37,337 bases of DNA from Ignavibacteria bacterium. GTDB taxonomy: Bacteria > Bacteroidota > Ignavibacteria > Ignavibacteriales > SURF-24. Below are positions 17,232 to 25,040 of this stretch, piece after piece. Every line of letters begins with the position of its first letter. Position 1 is the stretch's first letter. The notes beneath the pieces are model-generated. The model searched no databases. It was not told where the DNA came from and saw only the letters and a list, made by a program, of their open reading frames with translations. A program made the position numbers and the translations under genes. The stretch covers positions 1-37,337 of the forward strand of contig JAAXKN010000041.1 in assembly GCA_025612375.1 (NCBI GenBank), given 5' to 3'.

Positions 17232-17261
17232 CTGCCGTGGAAGAGGGCACAACCACGGCAG
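17232..17261 (+). promoter_or_regulatory. Strong hairpin before the HTH frame and nadA
   Basis: A perfect 9-bp stem CTGCCGTGG/CCACGGCAG encloses a 12-base loop. No T run follows, so it is not a standard terminator. It ends 16 bases before the AGGAGG ribosome site of the downstream small frame and could be an mRNA stability or regulatory element. It does not match the NAD-I riboswitch layout that I know. Confidence 0.45.
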
Positions 17262-17284
17262 ATAGTTTGTCATTTAAAGGAGGG

Positions 17285-17533
17285 ATGAGAAACTATGTTT
17301 ATTCTTCCACTGCTTCACAGCAGTATCTAACATATAACAAAGCTTGTGCCATAATGGGAGTACGTTTTTCGTATAGGAAAGTAGATGAAGGAATACTCAT
17401 AATTCCGATTTTAAGAAAATGGGTTTTCTATGATTCCCGAACCTTGGAAAACGATTCAGGCATAAAAATTTTATTTATACTAAATATGGTAGTGTCCTAT
17501 AAAAAAATTTTCGTTAATTTCGTATGCTATTAA
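17285..17533 (+). CDS. Small excisionase/MerR-like HTH protein, possibly degenerate
   Basis: This 82-codon frame is preceded by AGGAGG. Residues about 14-59 follow the HTH_17 (excisionase-type) pattern: YLTYNKACAIMGV, then YRKVDEGIL, then RKWVFYDSRTLE. Normal members read LTxxEAAxxLGVSRSTVYRLxxEGxL...GRRWRF...LE. Two residues appear to be missing in the recognition-helix turn, and the tail after residue 60 is hydrophobic and unlike the family, so it may be a decayed gene. The ribosome site is only one base from this ATG; an ATG at 17295 in another frame would encode just 11 residues. It ends 24 bases before nadA, so it could be cotranscribed with it. Confidence 0.4.
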   Translation: MRNYVYSSTASQQYLTYNKACAIMGVRFSYRKVDEGILIIPILRKWVFYDSRTLENDSGIKILFILNMVVSYKKIFVNFVCY

Positions 17534-17557
17534 AAAATAATATAAAAAGGGTTTTAC

Positions 17558-18505
17558 ATGGCCGATCAGGGATTAGGTCTGACAATAGATCTTGAAAGTG
17601 AGATCATAAAACTTAAAAAAGAGTTAAATGCGGTTATTCTGGCGCATTATTATCAGGAGTCGGAAATTCAGGACATGGCAGATTACATTGGCGACAGTCT
17701 GGAGCTGGCAAGAAGGGCAAAAGAGACCAAAGCCGACGTAATTGTTTTTGCGGGTGTGCATTTTATGGCAGAGACGGCAAAGATATTAAATCCTGAGAAA
17801 CTTGTACTGCTGCCTGACCTGGAAGCCGGGTGTTCGCTTGCAGAAAGCTGTCCGGCGGAGAAGTTCAGAAAATTCCGTGAAGAGCATCCGGATCACGTGG
17901 CAATTACATATATAAACTGCACGGCCGAGGTCAAGGCTTTAAGCGACATTATCTGCACCTCGAGCAACGCTGAAAAGATAATAAGGCAGATTCCGGAAGA
18001 CAAGCCGATATTGTTTTCGCCCGACAAGAACCTTGGGCGTTATCTTGCAAAGAAGACCGGGCGCAACATGCTCCTATGGGACGGCAGCTGCATAGTGCAC
18101 GAAACCTTCAGTGAAAGAAAGATAATTGATCTTAAGGTAAGGCATCCCAAAGCCAAAGTAATTGCGCATCCGGAATGTGAGGACGTAATACTGCGTCATG
18201 CCGATTACATAGGCTCAACGAGCAAATTGCTTAAGTTTGTGCAGGAAGATGAAGCCAAAACATTCATCATAGCAACAGAGCCCGGTATAATACATCAGAT
18301 GGAGAAGGCTGCTCCGGGCAAAGAATACATTCCGGCCCCGGGAGAAGAAAATTCCTGCTCGTGCAACAACTGTCCGCATATGAAGAAAAACACGATGGAA
18401 AAGCTTTATCTCTGCATGAAGAACTTAAATCCCAGGATAGAGATGGAAGAGTCTCTGAGGCTTAGAGCCTTAAATCCAATTGACAAGATGCTTGAGATGA
18501 GCTGA
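17558..18505 (+). CDS. nadA: Quinolinate synthase A
   Basis: This is a complete 315-residue NadA. It condenses iminoaspartate with dihydroxyacetone phosphate to quinolinate in de novo NAD synthesis, using a 4Fe-4S cluster in the cytoplasm. The three cluster cysteines are visible: C92 in [12 protein letters not shown]178 in WDGSCIVHE and C269 in the CNNCPHM motif near the C-terminus. The N-terminal block [22 protein letters not shown] is highly conserved. No nadB or nadC lies in the window. A strong terminator follows at 18526. Confidence 0.97.
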   Translation: MADQGLGLTIDLESEIIKLKKELNAVILAHYYQESEIQDMADYIGDSLELARRAKETKADVIVFAGVHFMAETAKILNPEKLVLLPDLEAGCSLAESCPAEKFRKFREEHPDHVAITYINCTAEVKALSDIICTSSNAEKIIRQIPEDKPILFSPDKNLGRYLAKKTGRNMLLWDGSCIVHETFSERKIIDLKVRHPKAKVIAHPECEDVILRHADYIGSTSKLLKFVQEDEAKTFIIATEPGIIHQMEKAAPGKEYIPAPGEENSCSCNNCPHMKKNTMEKLYLCMKNLNPRIEMEESLRLRALNPIDKMLEMS

Positions 18506-18525
18506 AATTATTATAATTCATTTTT

Positions 18526-18560
18526 AAAAGGCCGGTTCCAATTGGAGCCGGCCTTTTTTA
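18526..18560 (+). terminator. Intrinsic terminator of nadA
   Basis: The stem AAAGGCCGG/CCGGCCTTT has an inner TTCC-AATT-GGA extension and is followed by a T run. It may also serve the convergent giant gene on the other strand, because A residues precede it. Confidence 0.9.
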
Positions 18561-18589
18561 TGTATACCAGGAGGAGTGCAGAACATGAC

Positions 18590-21500
18590 TCATTTCATGA
18601 GAAGGAGTTTCTTCACATCCATAAATCTCTTTCCGCTTTCTTCCAGAGTCTCAATCCTGTAGAGATAAACACCCGCTGAAATGTCCTGAGCGTTGAATGT
18701 CACGGTGTTCATACCTGAATGCCTGAACTCATTTACCAGAACCGCGACTTCCTTTCCAAGCGAGTTGAATATTGTAAGTTTTACGCGAGAGTCACTTTTC
18801 AGGTAATACTTAATTACTGTACTCGGATTAAATGGATTTGGATAGTTCTGGAAGAGCTTGTAGTCTGAAGGAATAAGCAAGCCGGCTTCTACGGCCGAGA
18901 GTGTATTTGTTATTGTGAATTCATTACTGAAGCTTACAACTGAATCTGCTGTAAATGCGCTTACTTTGTATGTGTAGGTTATATTTACCTTTATTGTTGA
19001 ATCCACAAATACCGTATTGTTACGGTCCACTTTCCCCAGCAGGTCATAAATGCCCGTAGAATTCAGGTCGCCTTCTTTCCTGAAAATAAAGAATCCGCTT
19101 TCATTATCAGAGCTGTCGCTCCAGAAGAGCCTTACCTTTCCGTATTCAGCTTTAGCTATGAGATTGCAGGGAGCCTTAACGGGCTGCTTCTCTGTCTTAA
19201 AGGCGGCTGCATCAGAGAACTTGCCGAATCCAGCACAGTTACCGGCTCTTACTCTCCAGTAGTAGCACGTGTTGTAGCCCAAGGGTCCCACCTGTTTGCA
19301 GGCGGCTGTTACGGTTTCATCTATAACAAGTATCTTGAAACATCTATCCGTGGAGACCTGAACGTTATAGTTTGTTACATTCCGGACTGCCTGCCATTTC
19401 AATACAGGATTTATTGCTGCAGGCCCGCACTGATCGACAGGGCTAATGAGAACAGGGGCAATAGGAACGGAATTAAACTCAACAGTTACATTCCTGCCTG
19501 AAGTCATCTTTATCATCGCAGGGTTACTGCAAGTGCCTGCAAGATCCCCGCCCCAGGAGACAAAGACATTTCCTTCTGATGGGACAGCCTGAAGCTTTAC
19601 AACTTCATTGATATCGAACTGTCCCTCATACGGAAGCGTCTTCAGCTCTTCATTTACCCTTACCTGTCCTGTGCCTAAACCTTTTGAGATGATTGTGAGC
19701 TTATACTGAATGATACTGAATGAGGCAGTCAGCGACATATTTGAGTCAACTTTAATACTAAGAGGATTATCCTTTCCCTTAATACTTCCGCTCCAGCCGT
19801 CAAAGACGCTTCCCTGGAAAGGAATTACGTTTACAGTAACTTCAGTACCGGTGATATATACTTTTTCGAATGGAAGCTGGACTGCTGCGCCGTTTACCAT
19901 AACACGCCCTGAACCGGAGCCGGTTGGATGGATTTTAAGTGTAAACTGATTAAGCATAAACTCAGCTTTCACATTTTTATCCTGATCCATAGTAAAGTTT
20001 ACAGGATTGCCTGTTCCCGCGGCAGCTCCGCTCCAGCCCGTGAAGGCACTCTTTGCACCCGGTACTGCTTCGAGCCTGACTACGCTTCCGTGAGGGCATG
20101 AAACTGAGAATGGGAGAACTCTCAGTGTGTCGTTTACCTTAATCTCACCGGATCCTGTCCCGGTACTTTCAAGAACCATCAGGCTGCGCTTTAGAAGTGT
20201 AAAGCCGGCGCTTACACTGACATCGGAGGTCATGGTTATATTAACAGGGTTTACACTGCCTGTAAGGCCGCCTCCCCAACCAGTAAAACAGCTTGTGGCA
20301 GCATCCGGAACAGCCTCAAGCTTAACTACAGATCCATGGCTGAAGGATGCTGTGTAAGGAAGGGTTCTTACTGTGTCGTTCACCTTAACCAGACCCGATC
20401 CGGTACCGGTGCTCTTTAAGACCATTAGGCTCCTGCCAAGAAGAGTAAATCCGGCCCTCAGAGTCTTATCTGAATTCATCGTTATACTGACTGGATTAGC
20501 TGCGCCTGAAAGGTCGCCCTCCCATCCCGTAAAGCTGCTGGTGGATGCATCCGCTGAGGCCTCAAGTTTAACTATTGTTCCATGCGGATATGAAGCCGAG
20601 TATGGCAGGGTTCTTAAGGTATCATTTACCTTAACCTGGCCTGAACCTGTACCCGTGCTTTCTATTACTACAAGGCTGCGCTTGAGGAGTGTGAATGCAG
20701 CATTGACAGTCTTGTTTGAGTTCATAGTAAGGTTTACAGGATTATTCGTACCAGAGAGGTCCCCGCCCCAGCCTGTAAAGCTGCTTGTTGCGGCTTCAGG
20801 CACTGCCTCAAGCTTAACCACAGTCCCGTGAGAATATGAAGCTGAGTATGGAAGTGTCCTGACGGTATCGTTTACTTTAATTTCTCCCGAACCTGTCCCT
20901 GTATTCTCGAGAACCATAAGACTTCTGTTAATGAGGCTGAACTCAACTGTCGCATTCATATTGCCATTCATTTTGATGCTGCCCGGATTAGCAGTACCCG
21001 AAAGGGCTCCTCCCCAGACAGTGAAGCTGCTGGTTGATGCCTCAGGCACAGCCTCCAGACTTACGACCACATTATGGGCAAAAGATCCTTCATACGGCAA
21101 AGTGTAAGTAGTACCGTTAACTTTGACCTGGCCGGAGCCCGTCCCCGTTTTTGAAATCGAAAGTGTCCTCTGAAGGAGAGTAAATTCAGCACTTACGCTC
21201 TTATCCCCGTCCATAGTAATAGCTGCCGGATTTGTTGTCCCTGTCAGGGCTCCATTCCATCCCGTAAAGCTGCTTGAAGATGGGTCTGCCACAGCCTGCA
21301 GTTTTACTACTTTGCCGTGAGGGTAAAAATGCTGGTAAGGAAGAGTTCTTACCGTATCATCTACTCTTATTTCTCCAGTGCCGGTTCCTGTATTCTCAAT
21401 TACCATGAGCTTGCGGTTAAGTAATGTAAATTCCGCCCTTAAGCTCTTGTCCTGATCCATAGTAATATTCACAGGGTTAGTTGTGCCTGTAATGCTTCCG

Positions 21501-24160
21501 CTCCAGGCTGTAAAGCTGCTTGTAGATCCGTCTGCAACAGCTTCAAGCTTTACTACGCTCCCGTGCGGATATGACGCTGAGTAAGGCAGTATGCGTAATG
21601 TATCATTTACTTTGACCGCTCCTGATCCGGTACCGGTATTCTCAAGGACCATGAGGCTTCTGCTTAGAAGAGTGAAGCCCGTTGTCACATTCTTATCACT
21701 ATTCATAGCGATACTGGCAGTATTGCCGGTTCCGGAGAGGGCGCCTCCCCATGCTGCAAAGCTGCTGGTTGCTGCATCCGGAGCGGCTTCCAGATTTACA
21801 ACCGTGTTATGTGCAAATGATCCCGTGTATGGCAGGTCGTAAAGGGTGCCGTTCACCTTCACCCGTCCAGCGCCTGTTCCCGTCTTTGTAATTGTAAGTG
21901 TCCTCTGAAGAAGTGTGAAAGCTGCGCTAAGGCTCTTGTCCCCGTCCATAGTAAGAGTTACGGGATTTGTTGTACCCGTAATAGCTCCGCTCCATCCTGT
22001 AAAGCTGCTGGATAACGGGTCTGCCACTGCCTGCAGTTTTACCACAGTGCCATGAGAGAAATAATGCTCGTAAGGAAGTACCCTAACGGTATCATTCACC
22101 TTCACCTCTCCTGATCCGCCACCAGTATTCTCAAGCACCATAAGCTGACGGCTAAGAAGTGAAAACTCAGCTGTTACGCTCTTGCTGCCGTTCATAGTGA
22201 TGGTTGTTGGGTTTGTTGAACCTGAGAGACCCCCTCCCCAGGCAGTAAAGCTGCTTGTTGAGGCATCAGGCGCCGCCTCCAGGTTTACTACTGTATTATG
22301 CGCAAAAGATCCTGTATATGGCAGAGAGTAAAGAGAACCATTTACCTTAACCTGCCCTGACCCTGCACCCAGCTTAGTGATTGCAAGTGTCCTTTGAAGG
22401 AGGGTGAATTCAGCACCTACGCTCTTATCTCCATCCATAGTAATAGCTGCCGGATTTGTCGTCCCCGACAGGGCTCCATTCCATCCAGTAAAGCTGCTGG
22501 ATGATGGGTCTGCAACAGCCTCCAGCTTGACTACTTTACCGTGGGAGTAAAAATGCTGGTAAGGAAGTGTTCTTACTGTGTCATCTACTTTTATTGCTCC
22601 CGATCCGGTACCCGTATTTTCAAGGACCATTAACTGACGGTTAAGAAGAGTAAACTCTGCTCTAAGGCTCTTATCACCATCCATTGTAATATTTAGCGGA
22701 TTGGCAGTTCCTGTTGAGGCCCCGCTCCATCCGGTAAAGCTGCTTGTAGCGGCATCAGGCACCGCCTCCAGGTTCACTACCGTATTATGGGCAAAAGATC
22801 CTTCATAGGGCAGGGTGTGGAGAGTGCCGTTTACCTTTACCTGTCCCGAGCCTGTGCCAGTTTTTGAAATAGAAAGTGTTCTGGGTATGAGAGTAAAGTC
22901 GGCCGAGAGAGCCTTGTCATTATCCATGGTAATGTTAATAGAACTGGAAGTACTCGTAACAGCTCCGCTCCAGCCTGTAAAACTAGTCGATGAGGCTTCA
23001 GGTGCGGCTTGAACCGTAATAGTCTGACCGGCATTGAATTTCCCTGAATAAGGAACAGTCACTTTTACACCCATGACATATATATATCCGGTGCCTGTAC
23101 CTGTCTGTTGAATTGTTAGTGTCCTTTGAAGGAGTGTAAACTCTGCCGATGTTGTTTTATCCCCGTTCATGGTTACCGATGTTGAGGCTGGTGAGCCTGC
23201 AAGGTCACCTGACCACCCGGTTAAGCTGCTTGCTGCACCATCAGGCACTGCCTCTATGTTTACTGATGTCCCATGGGGATATGACTGTACGAAGGGAAAG
23301 GTTGAGACCCCGGTCCCGTTTACCTTCACAGTTCCTGAACCCGTGCCCGTGCTCTGGCTGATCGTGAGTGTTCTCTGTAGAAGGTCAATTCCTGCTTTAA
23401 TATTTTTATTACTACTCAATGTAATGCTGGTTGGATTTGTGGTACCTGATAAGTCGCCGCTCCAGCCGGTAAAACTGCTGGTAGCAGCATCAGGGACAGC
23501 TTCCAGATTCAGAACTGTGTTGATTACAAAAGACCCTGTGTAAGGAAGGTCATAGATAGTGCTGTTCACCTTTACCTGTCCTGCACCGGTTCCAAGTTTT
23601 GTTATTGTGATGCTCCTTAGTGGAGTAAATTCAGCTGTTATATTTTTATTGCCATTCATCGTGATGGTTGTGGGACTAGTTGTGCCCGAGAGGTCACCTC
23701 CCCAGCCGGTAAAGGTATTTGTTCCGGAAGCAGGAAACGCCTCAAGAGTTACGACTGTATTATGATAAAAAGTTCCCGTGTAGGGCAGGGAGAAAAGAGT
23801 ACTATTTACTTTCACCTGCCCCGATTCCGTTCCTGCCTTAGTAATCTTAAGCGTCCTAGAAATAAGAGTAAATGAAGCCATTACACTCTTATTTCCACTC
23901 AGTTTGAATGTGATTGGATTGGTGCTGCCTGAGAGATCGCCAAACCAGCCTGCAAAAGTGCTGGCCCCCGGTGTCGGAACAGCTTGTAAGGTTACGTTTA
24001 CATTGTTATCAAATGTTCCGGAATAAGGAAGGTCATAAGTAATGTCGTTTACAATCACCTGACCTGTTCCGTTTCCTGTCTTTGTGATGGTAAGTGTAGC
24101 TGCCTGAATGGTAATCTGGGCGAGGAATAATAGCACCAGAAAAAGGAGTAACTTCTTCAT
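18590..24160 (-). CDS. Giant secreted protein: 19 InlB-type repeats, two FnIII-like domains, type IX sorting domain
   Basis: This 1856-residue surface or secreted protein has a signal peptide (residues 1-20, MKKLLLFL..., cleaved near IQA). I count 19 tandem repeats of about 81-82 residues (about 21-1563) of the divergent InlB B-repeat type. Each carries a TGxGxxxVN start, an LPY turn, an FTGWSGxxxGTxNP core and an MDGDKSxxAEFTLL end. Two fibronectin-III-like domains follow (about 1564-1760), the first with several Cys. The C-terminal 95 residues form a type IX (Por) secretion sorting domain with LFQNYPNPFNPST and AGVYLYRIE. Such proteins are moved by T9SS and usually anchored on the surface, often as adhesins or enzymes; no enzymatic domain is seen here. 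Secretion genes are not in the window. Confidence 0.9.
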   Translation of the reverse strand: MKKLLLFLVLLFLAQITIQAATLTITKTGNGTGQVIVNDITYDLPYSGTFDNNVNVTLQAVPTPGASTFAGWFGDLSGSTNPITFKLSGNKSVMASFTLISRTLKITKAGTESGQVKVNSTLFSLPYTGTFYHNTVVTLEAFPASGTNTFTGWGGDLSGTTSPTTITMNGNKNITAEFTPLRSITITKLGTGAGQVKVNSTIYDLPYTGSFVINTVLNLEAVPDAATSSFTGWSGDLSGTTNPTSITLSSNKNIKAGIDLLQRTLTISQSTGTGSGTVKVNGTGVSTFPFVQSYPHGTSVNIEAVPDGAASSLTGWSGDLAGSPASTSVTMNGDKTTSAEFTLLQRTLTIQQTGTGTGYIYVMGVKVTVPYSGKFNAGQTITVQAAPEASSTSFTGWSGAVTSTSSSINITMDNDKALSADFTLIPRTLSISKTGTGSGQVKVNGTLHTLPYEGSFAHNTVVNLEAVPDAATSSFTGWSGASTGTANPLNITMDGDKSLRAEFTLLNRQLMVLENTGTGSGAIKVDDTVRTLPYQHFYSHGKVVKLEAVADPSSSSFTGWNGALSGTTNPAAITMDGDKSVGAEFTLLQRTLAITKLGAGSGQVKVNGSLYSLPYTGSFAHNTVVNLEAAPDASTSSFTAWGGGLSGSTNPTTITMNGSKSVTAEFSLLSRQLMVLENTGGGSGEVKVNDTVRVLPYEHYFSHGTVVKLQAVADPLSSSFTGWSGAITGTTNPVTLTMDGDKSLSAAFTLLQRTLTITKTGTGAGRVKVNGTLYDLPYTGSFAHNTVVNLEAAPDAATSSFAAWGGALSGTGNTASIAMNSDKNVTTGFTLLSRSLMVLENTGTGSGAVKVNDTLRILPYSASYPHGSVVKLEAVADGSTSSFTAWSGSITGTTNPVNITMDQDKSLRAEFTLLNRKLMVIENTGTGTGEIRVDDTVRTLPYQHFYPHGKVVKLQAVADPSSSSFTGWNGALTGTTNPAAITMDGDKSVSAEFTLLQRTLSISKTGTGSGQVKVNGTTYTLPYEGSFAHNVVVSLEAVPEASTSSFTVWGGALSGTANPGSIKMNGNMNATVEFSLINRSLMVLENTGTGSGEIKVNDTVRTLPYSASYSHGTVVKLEAVPEAATSSFTGWGGDLSGTNNPVNLTMNSNKTVNAAFTLLKRSLVVIESTGTGSGQVKVNDTLRTLPYSASYPHGTIVKLEASADASTSSFTGWEGDLSGAANPVSITMNSDKTLRAGFTLLGRSLMVLKSTGTGSGLVKVNDTVRTLPYTASFSHGSVVKLEAVPDAATSCFTGWGGGLTGSVNPVNITMTSDVSVSAGFTLLKRSLMVLESTGTGSGEIKVNDTLRVLPFSVSCPHGSVVRLEAVPGAKSAFTGWSGAAAGTGNPVNFTMDQDKNVKAEFMLNQFTLKIHPTGSGSGRVMVNGAAVQLPFEKVYITGTEVTVNVIPFQGSVFDGWSGSIKGKDNPLSIKVDSNMSLTASFSIIQYKLTIISKGLGTGQVRVNEELKTLPYEGQFDINEVVKLQAVPSEGNVFVSWGGDLAGTCSNPAMIKMTSGRNVTVEFNSVPIAPVLISPVDQCGPAAINPVLKWQAVRNVTNYNVQVSTDRCFKILVIDETVTAACKQVGPLGYNTCYYWRVRAGNCAGFGKFSDAAAFKTEKQPVKAPCNLIAKAEYGKVRLFWSDSSDNESGFFIFRKEGDLNSTGIYDLLGKVDRNNTVFVDSTIKVNITYTYKVSAFTADSVVSFSNEFTITNTLSAVEAGLLIPSDYKLFQNYPNPFNPSTVIKYYLKSDSRVKLTIFNSLGKEVAVLVNEFRHSGMNTVTFNAQDISAGVYLYRIETLEESGKRFMDVKKLLLMK
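19471..24100 (-). repeat. Coding tandem repeats, 19 units of about 243/246 bp, two subtypes
   Basis: Units fall into two types. Type A (81 residues) begins RTLTITKTGTGSG with GSFAHNTVVNLEA. Type B (82 residues) begins RSLMVLENTGTGSG with SHGxVVKLEAVAD. In order from the N-terminus, units 1-3 are A-like and 4-5 are divergent. Units 6-11 alternate A-B-A-B-A-B, 12 is B, 13 is A, 14-17 are B and 18-19 are diverged end units. Units 7 and 12 are almost identical, pointing to internal segmental duplication. The array is a likely site of recombination and assembly error. Confidence 0.85.
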
Positions 24161-24656
24161 TTTGACCTCTGATAATAATTGTTGTCTTCGCGTGATTCAT
24201 AAGTTGCTTAGTTTCATCTATATGTGTCTTCATCATGACAAATTATTTCCGGTCACGTGCGCGTTGAATGACTTATTTCCATTTCTCTGCAGAAGGTCAG
24301 GCTGTAAGTATCCCCAGACGGGGTTATTCTCATGAATACCGGCGTTCGGCCAGTTATCCATTTTGCGGCTTATATAATTAAATTATCCGAATTCATAATA
24401 CATTCAAAAAGATGATGCTGTGATTTTTTTAATTGTGACCGGGGTCACTATCTTTTATTGAGTAAGTACTTATGGGGATATTTATTTTTGACCATGCATC
24501 TTTGGCGGGGATTATTTACCTTGGGAAAAACCTGCAACTCGCGGGAACACTATTCAGTTTAATTTGTTGAAAAGATAATTGAAATTAAGAGAGCATGTAT
24601 ATGATGTAATGTTACTGTGTAAATTTTTGATTGTATGTTTTATTTGGGAGTGAAAT
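24161..24656. other. Divergent intergenic region, giant protein / small membrane protein
   Basis: About 500 bases hold no credible gene. The region should contain the promoters of both flanking genes. An exact palindrome and a -7-like box are listed separately. A short GAGG ribosome site lies just before the giant gene's ATG. Confidence 0.5.
24434..24490 (+). promoter_or_regulatory. CRP/FNR-like palindrome with downstream promoter candidate
   Basis: TGTGACCGGGGTCACT (24434-24449) fits TGTGA-N6-TCACA with one mismatch and also reads TGAC-N4-GTCA, as in CRP/FNR-superfamily sites. TATTTTTG (24483-24490) matches the TAnnTTTG -7 box, with ATTG 22 bases before it. The palindrome would then be centred near -55, where activators of this family often bind. 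The downstream gene starts about 160 bases later, a long leader. Confidence 0.35.
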
Positions 24657-24659
24657 ATG

Positions 24660-25019
24660 ATGCTGGAGAAATTAAGAAACAGTACCTTTGTTTTTGTTCT
24701 GATTTCAGTTTTGCTTGGGGCAATGGCGGGATTTGTTGACATCATAGCTTCAGAAGTTCAGTCATCGGCGCTTCTTATAATTATTTCCACCTGTTTTCTT
24801 GGTTTTATCCAGCCTAAGAATGCATGGCTTTCGGCTTTGATTATCGGCAGCAGCATACTGGCGGCACACCTTATCAGTCCATTCTGGGGACTTTATCCCG
24901 ATTATCCTGTAGAGCCGAGCGTTTGGGCTACAACAATAGCTCTTATTCCGGCATTCATAGGGGCTTACATAGGCGCCGGGGCCGGCTGGGCTCTTACGGG
25001 CACAAGAAGCAAAGCCTGA
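24660..25019 (+). CDS. Small membrane protein of unknown function
   Basis: This 119-residue protein is hydrophobic and has about four membrane helices: residues about 9-28, 36-52, 56-75 and 90-112. The last helix is Gly/Ala-rich (FIGAYIGAGAGWAL). No family is recognised. The layout resembles small conserved four-helix membrane proteins of unknown role. A GGGAGTG ribosome site lies before the start, and tandem ATG codons at 24657 and 24660 are both possible. The stop codon lies inside the shared terminator stem. It is monocistronic and convergent to ppk1. Confidence 0.6.
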   Translation: MLEKLRNSTFVFVLISVLLGAMAGFVDIIASEVQSSALLIIISTCFLGFIQPKNAWLSALIIGSSILAAHLISPFWGLYPDYPVEPSVWATTIALIPAFIGAYIGAGAGWALTGTRSKA

Positions 25020-25040
25020 GAATATCTTCAGGCTTTCTTT
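25011..25040. terminator. Bidirectional terminator between membrane protein gene and ppk1
   Basis: AAAGCCTGA (25011-25019) pairs perfectly with TCAGGCTTT (25028-25036), followed by T-rich sequence on the plus strand and preceded by A residues for the minus strand. The left arm contains the TGA stop of the membrane-protein gene. Confidence 0.75.

Noticed and set aside
17232-17261. NAD riboswitch before nadA
   Set aside because: Only a single simple hairpin is visible, without the conserved multi-helix layout known for NAD-sensing RNAs.
17210-17284. Longer start (TTG at 17210) for the HTH frame
   Set aside because: It would translate through the strong hairpin and lacks a ribosome site; the AGGAGG at 17278 favours the ATG at 17285.
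20127-23765. Many plus-strand open frames rich in Pro, Val and Leu
   Set aside because: They are periodic antisense shadows of the repeat-coding gene and recur once per repeat.
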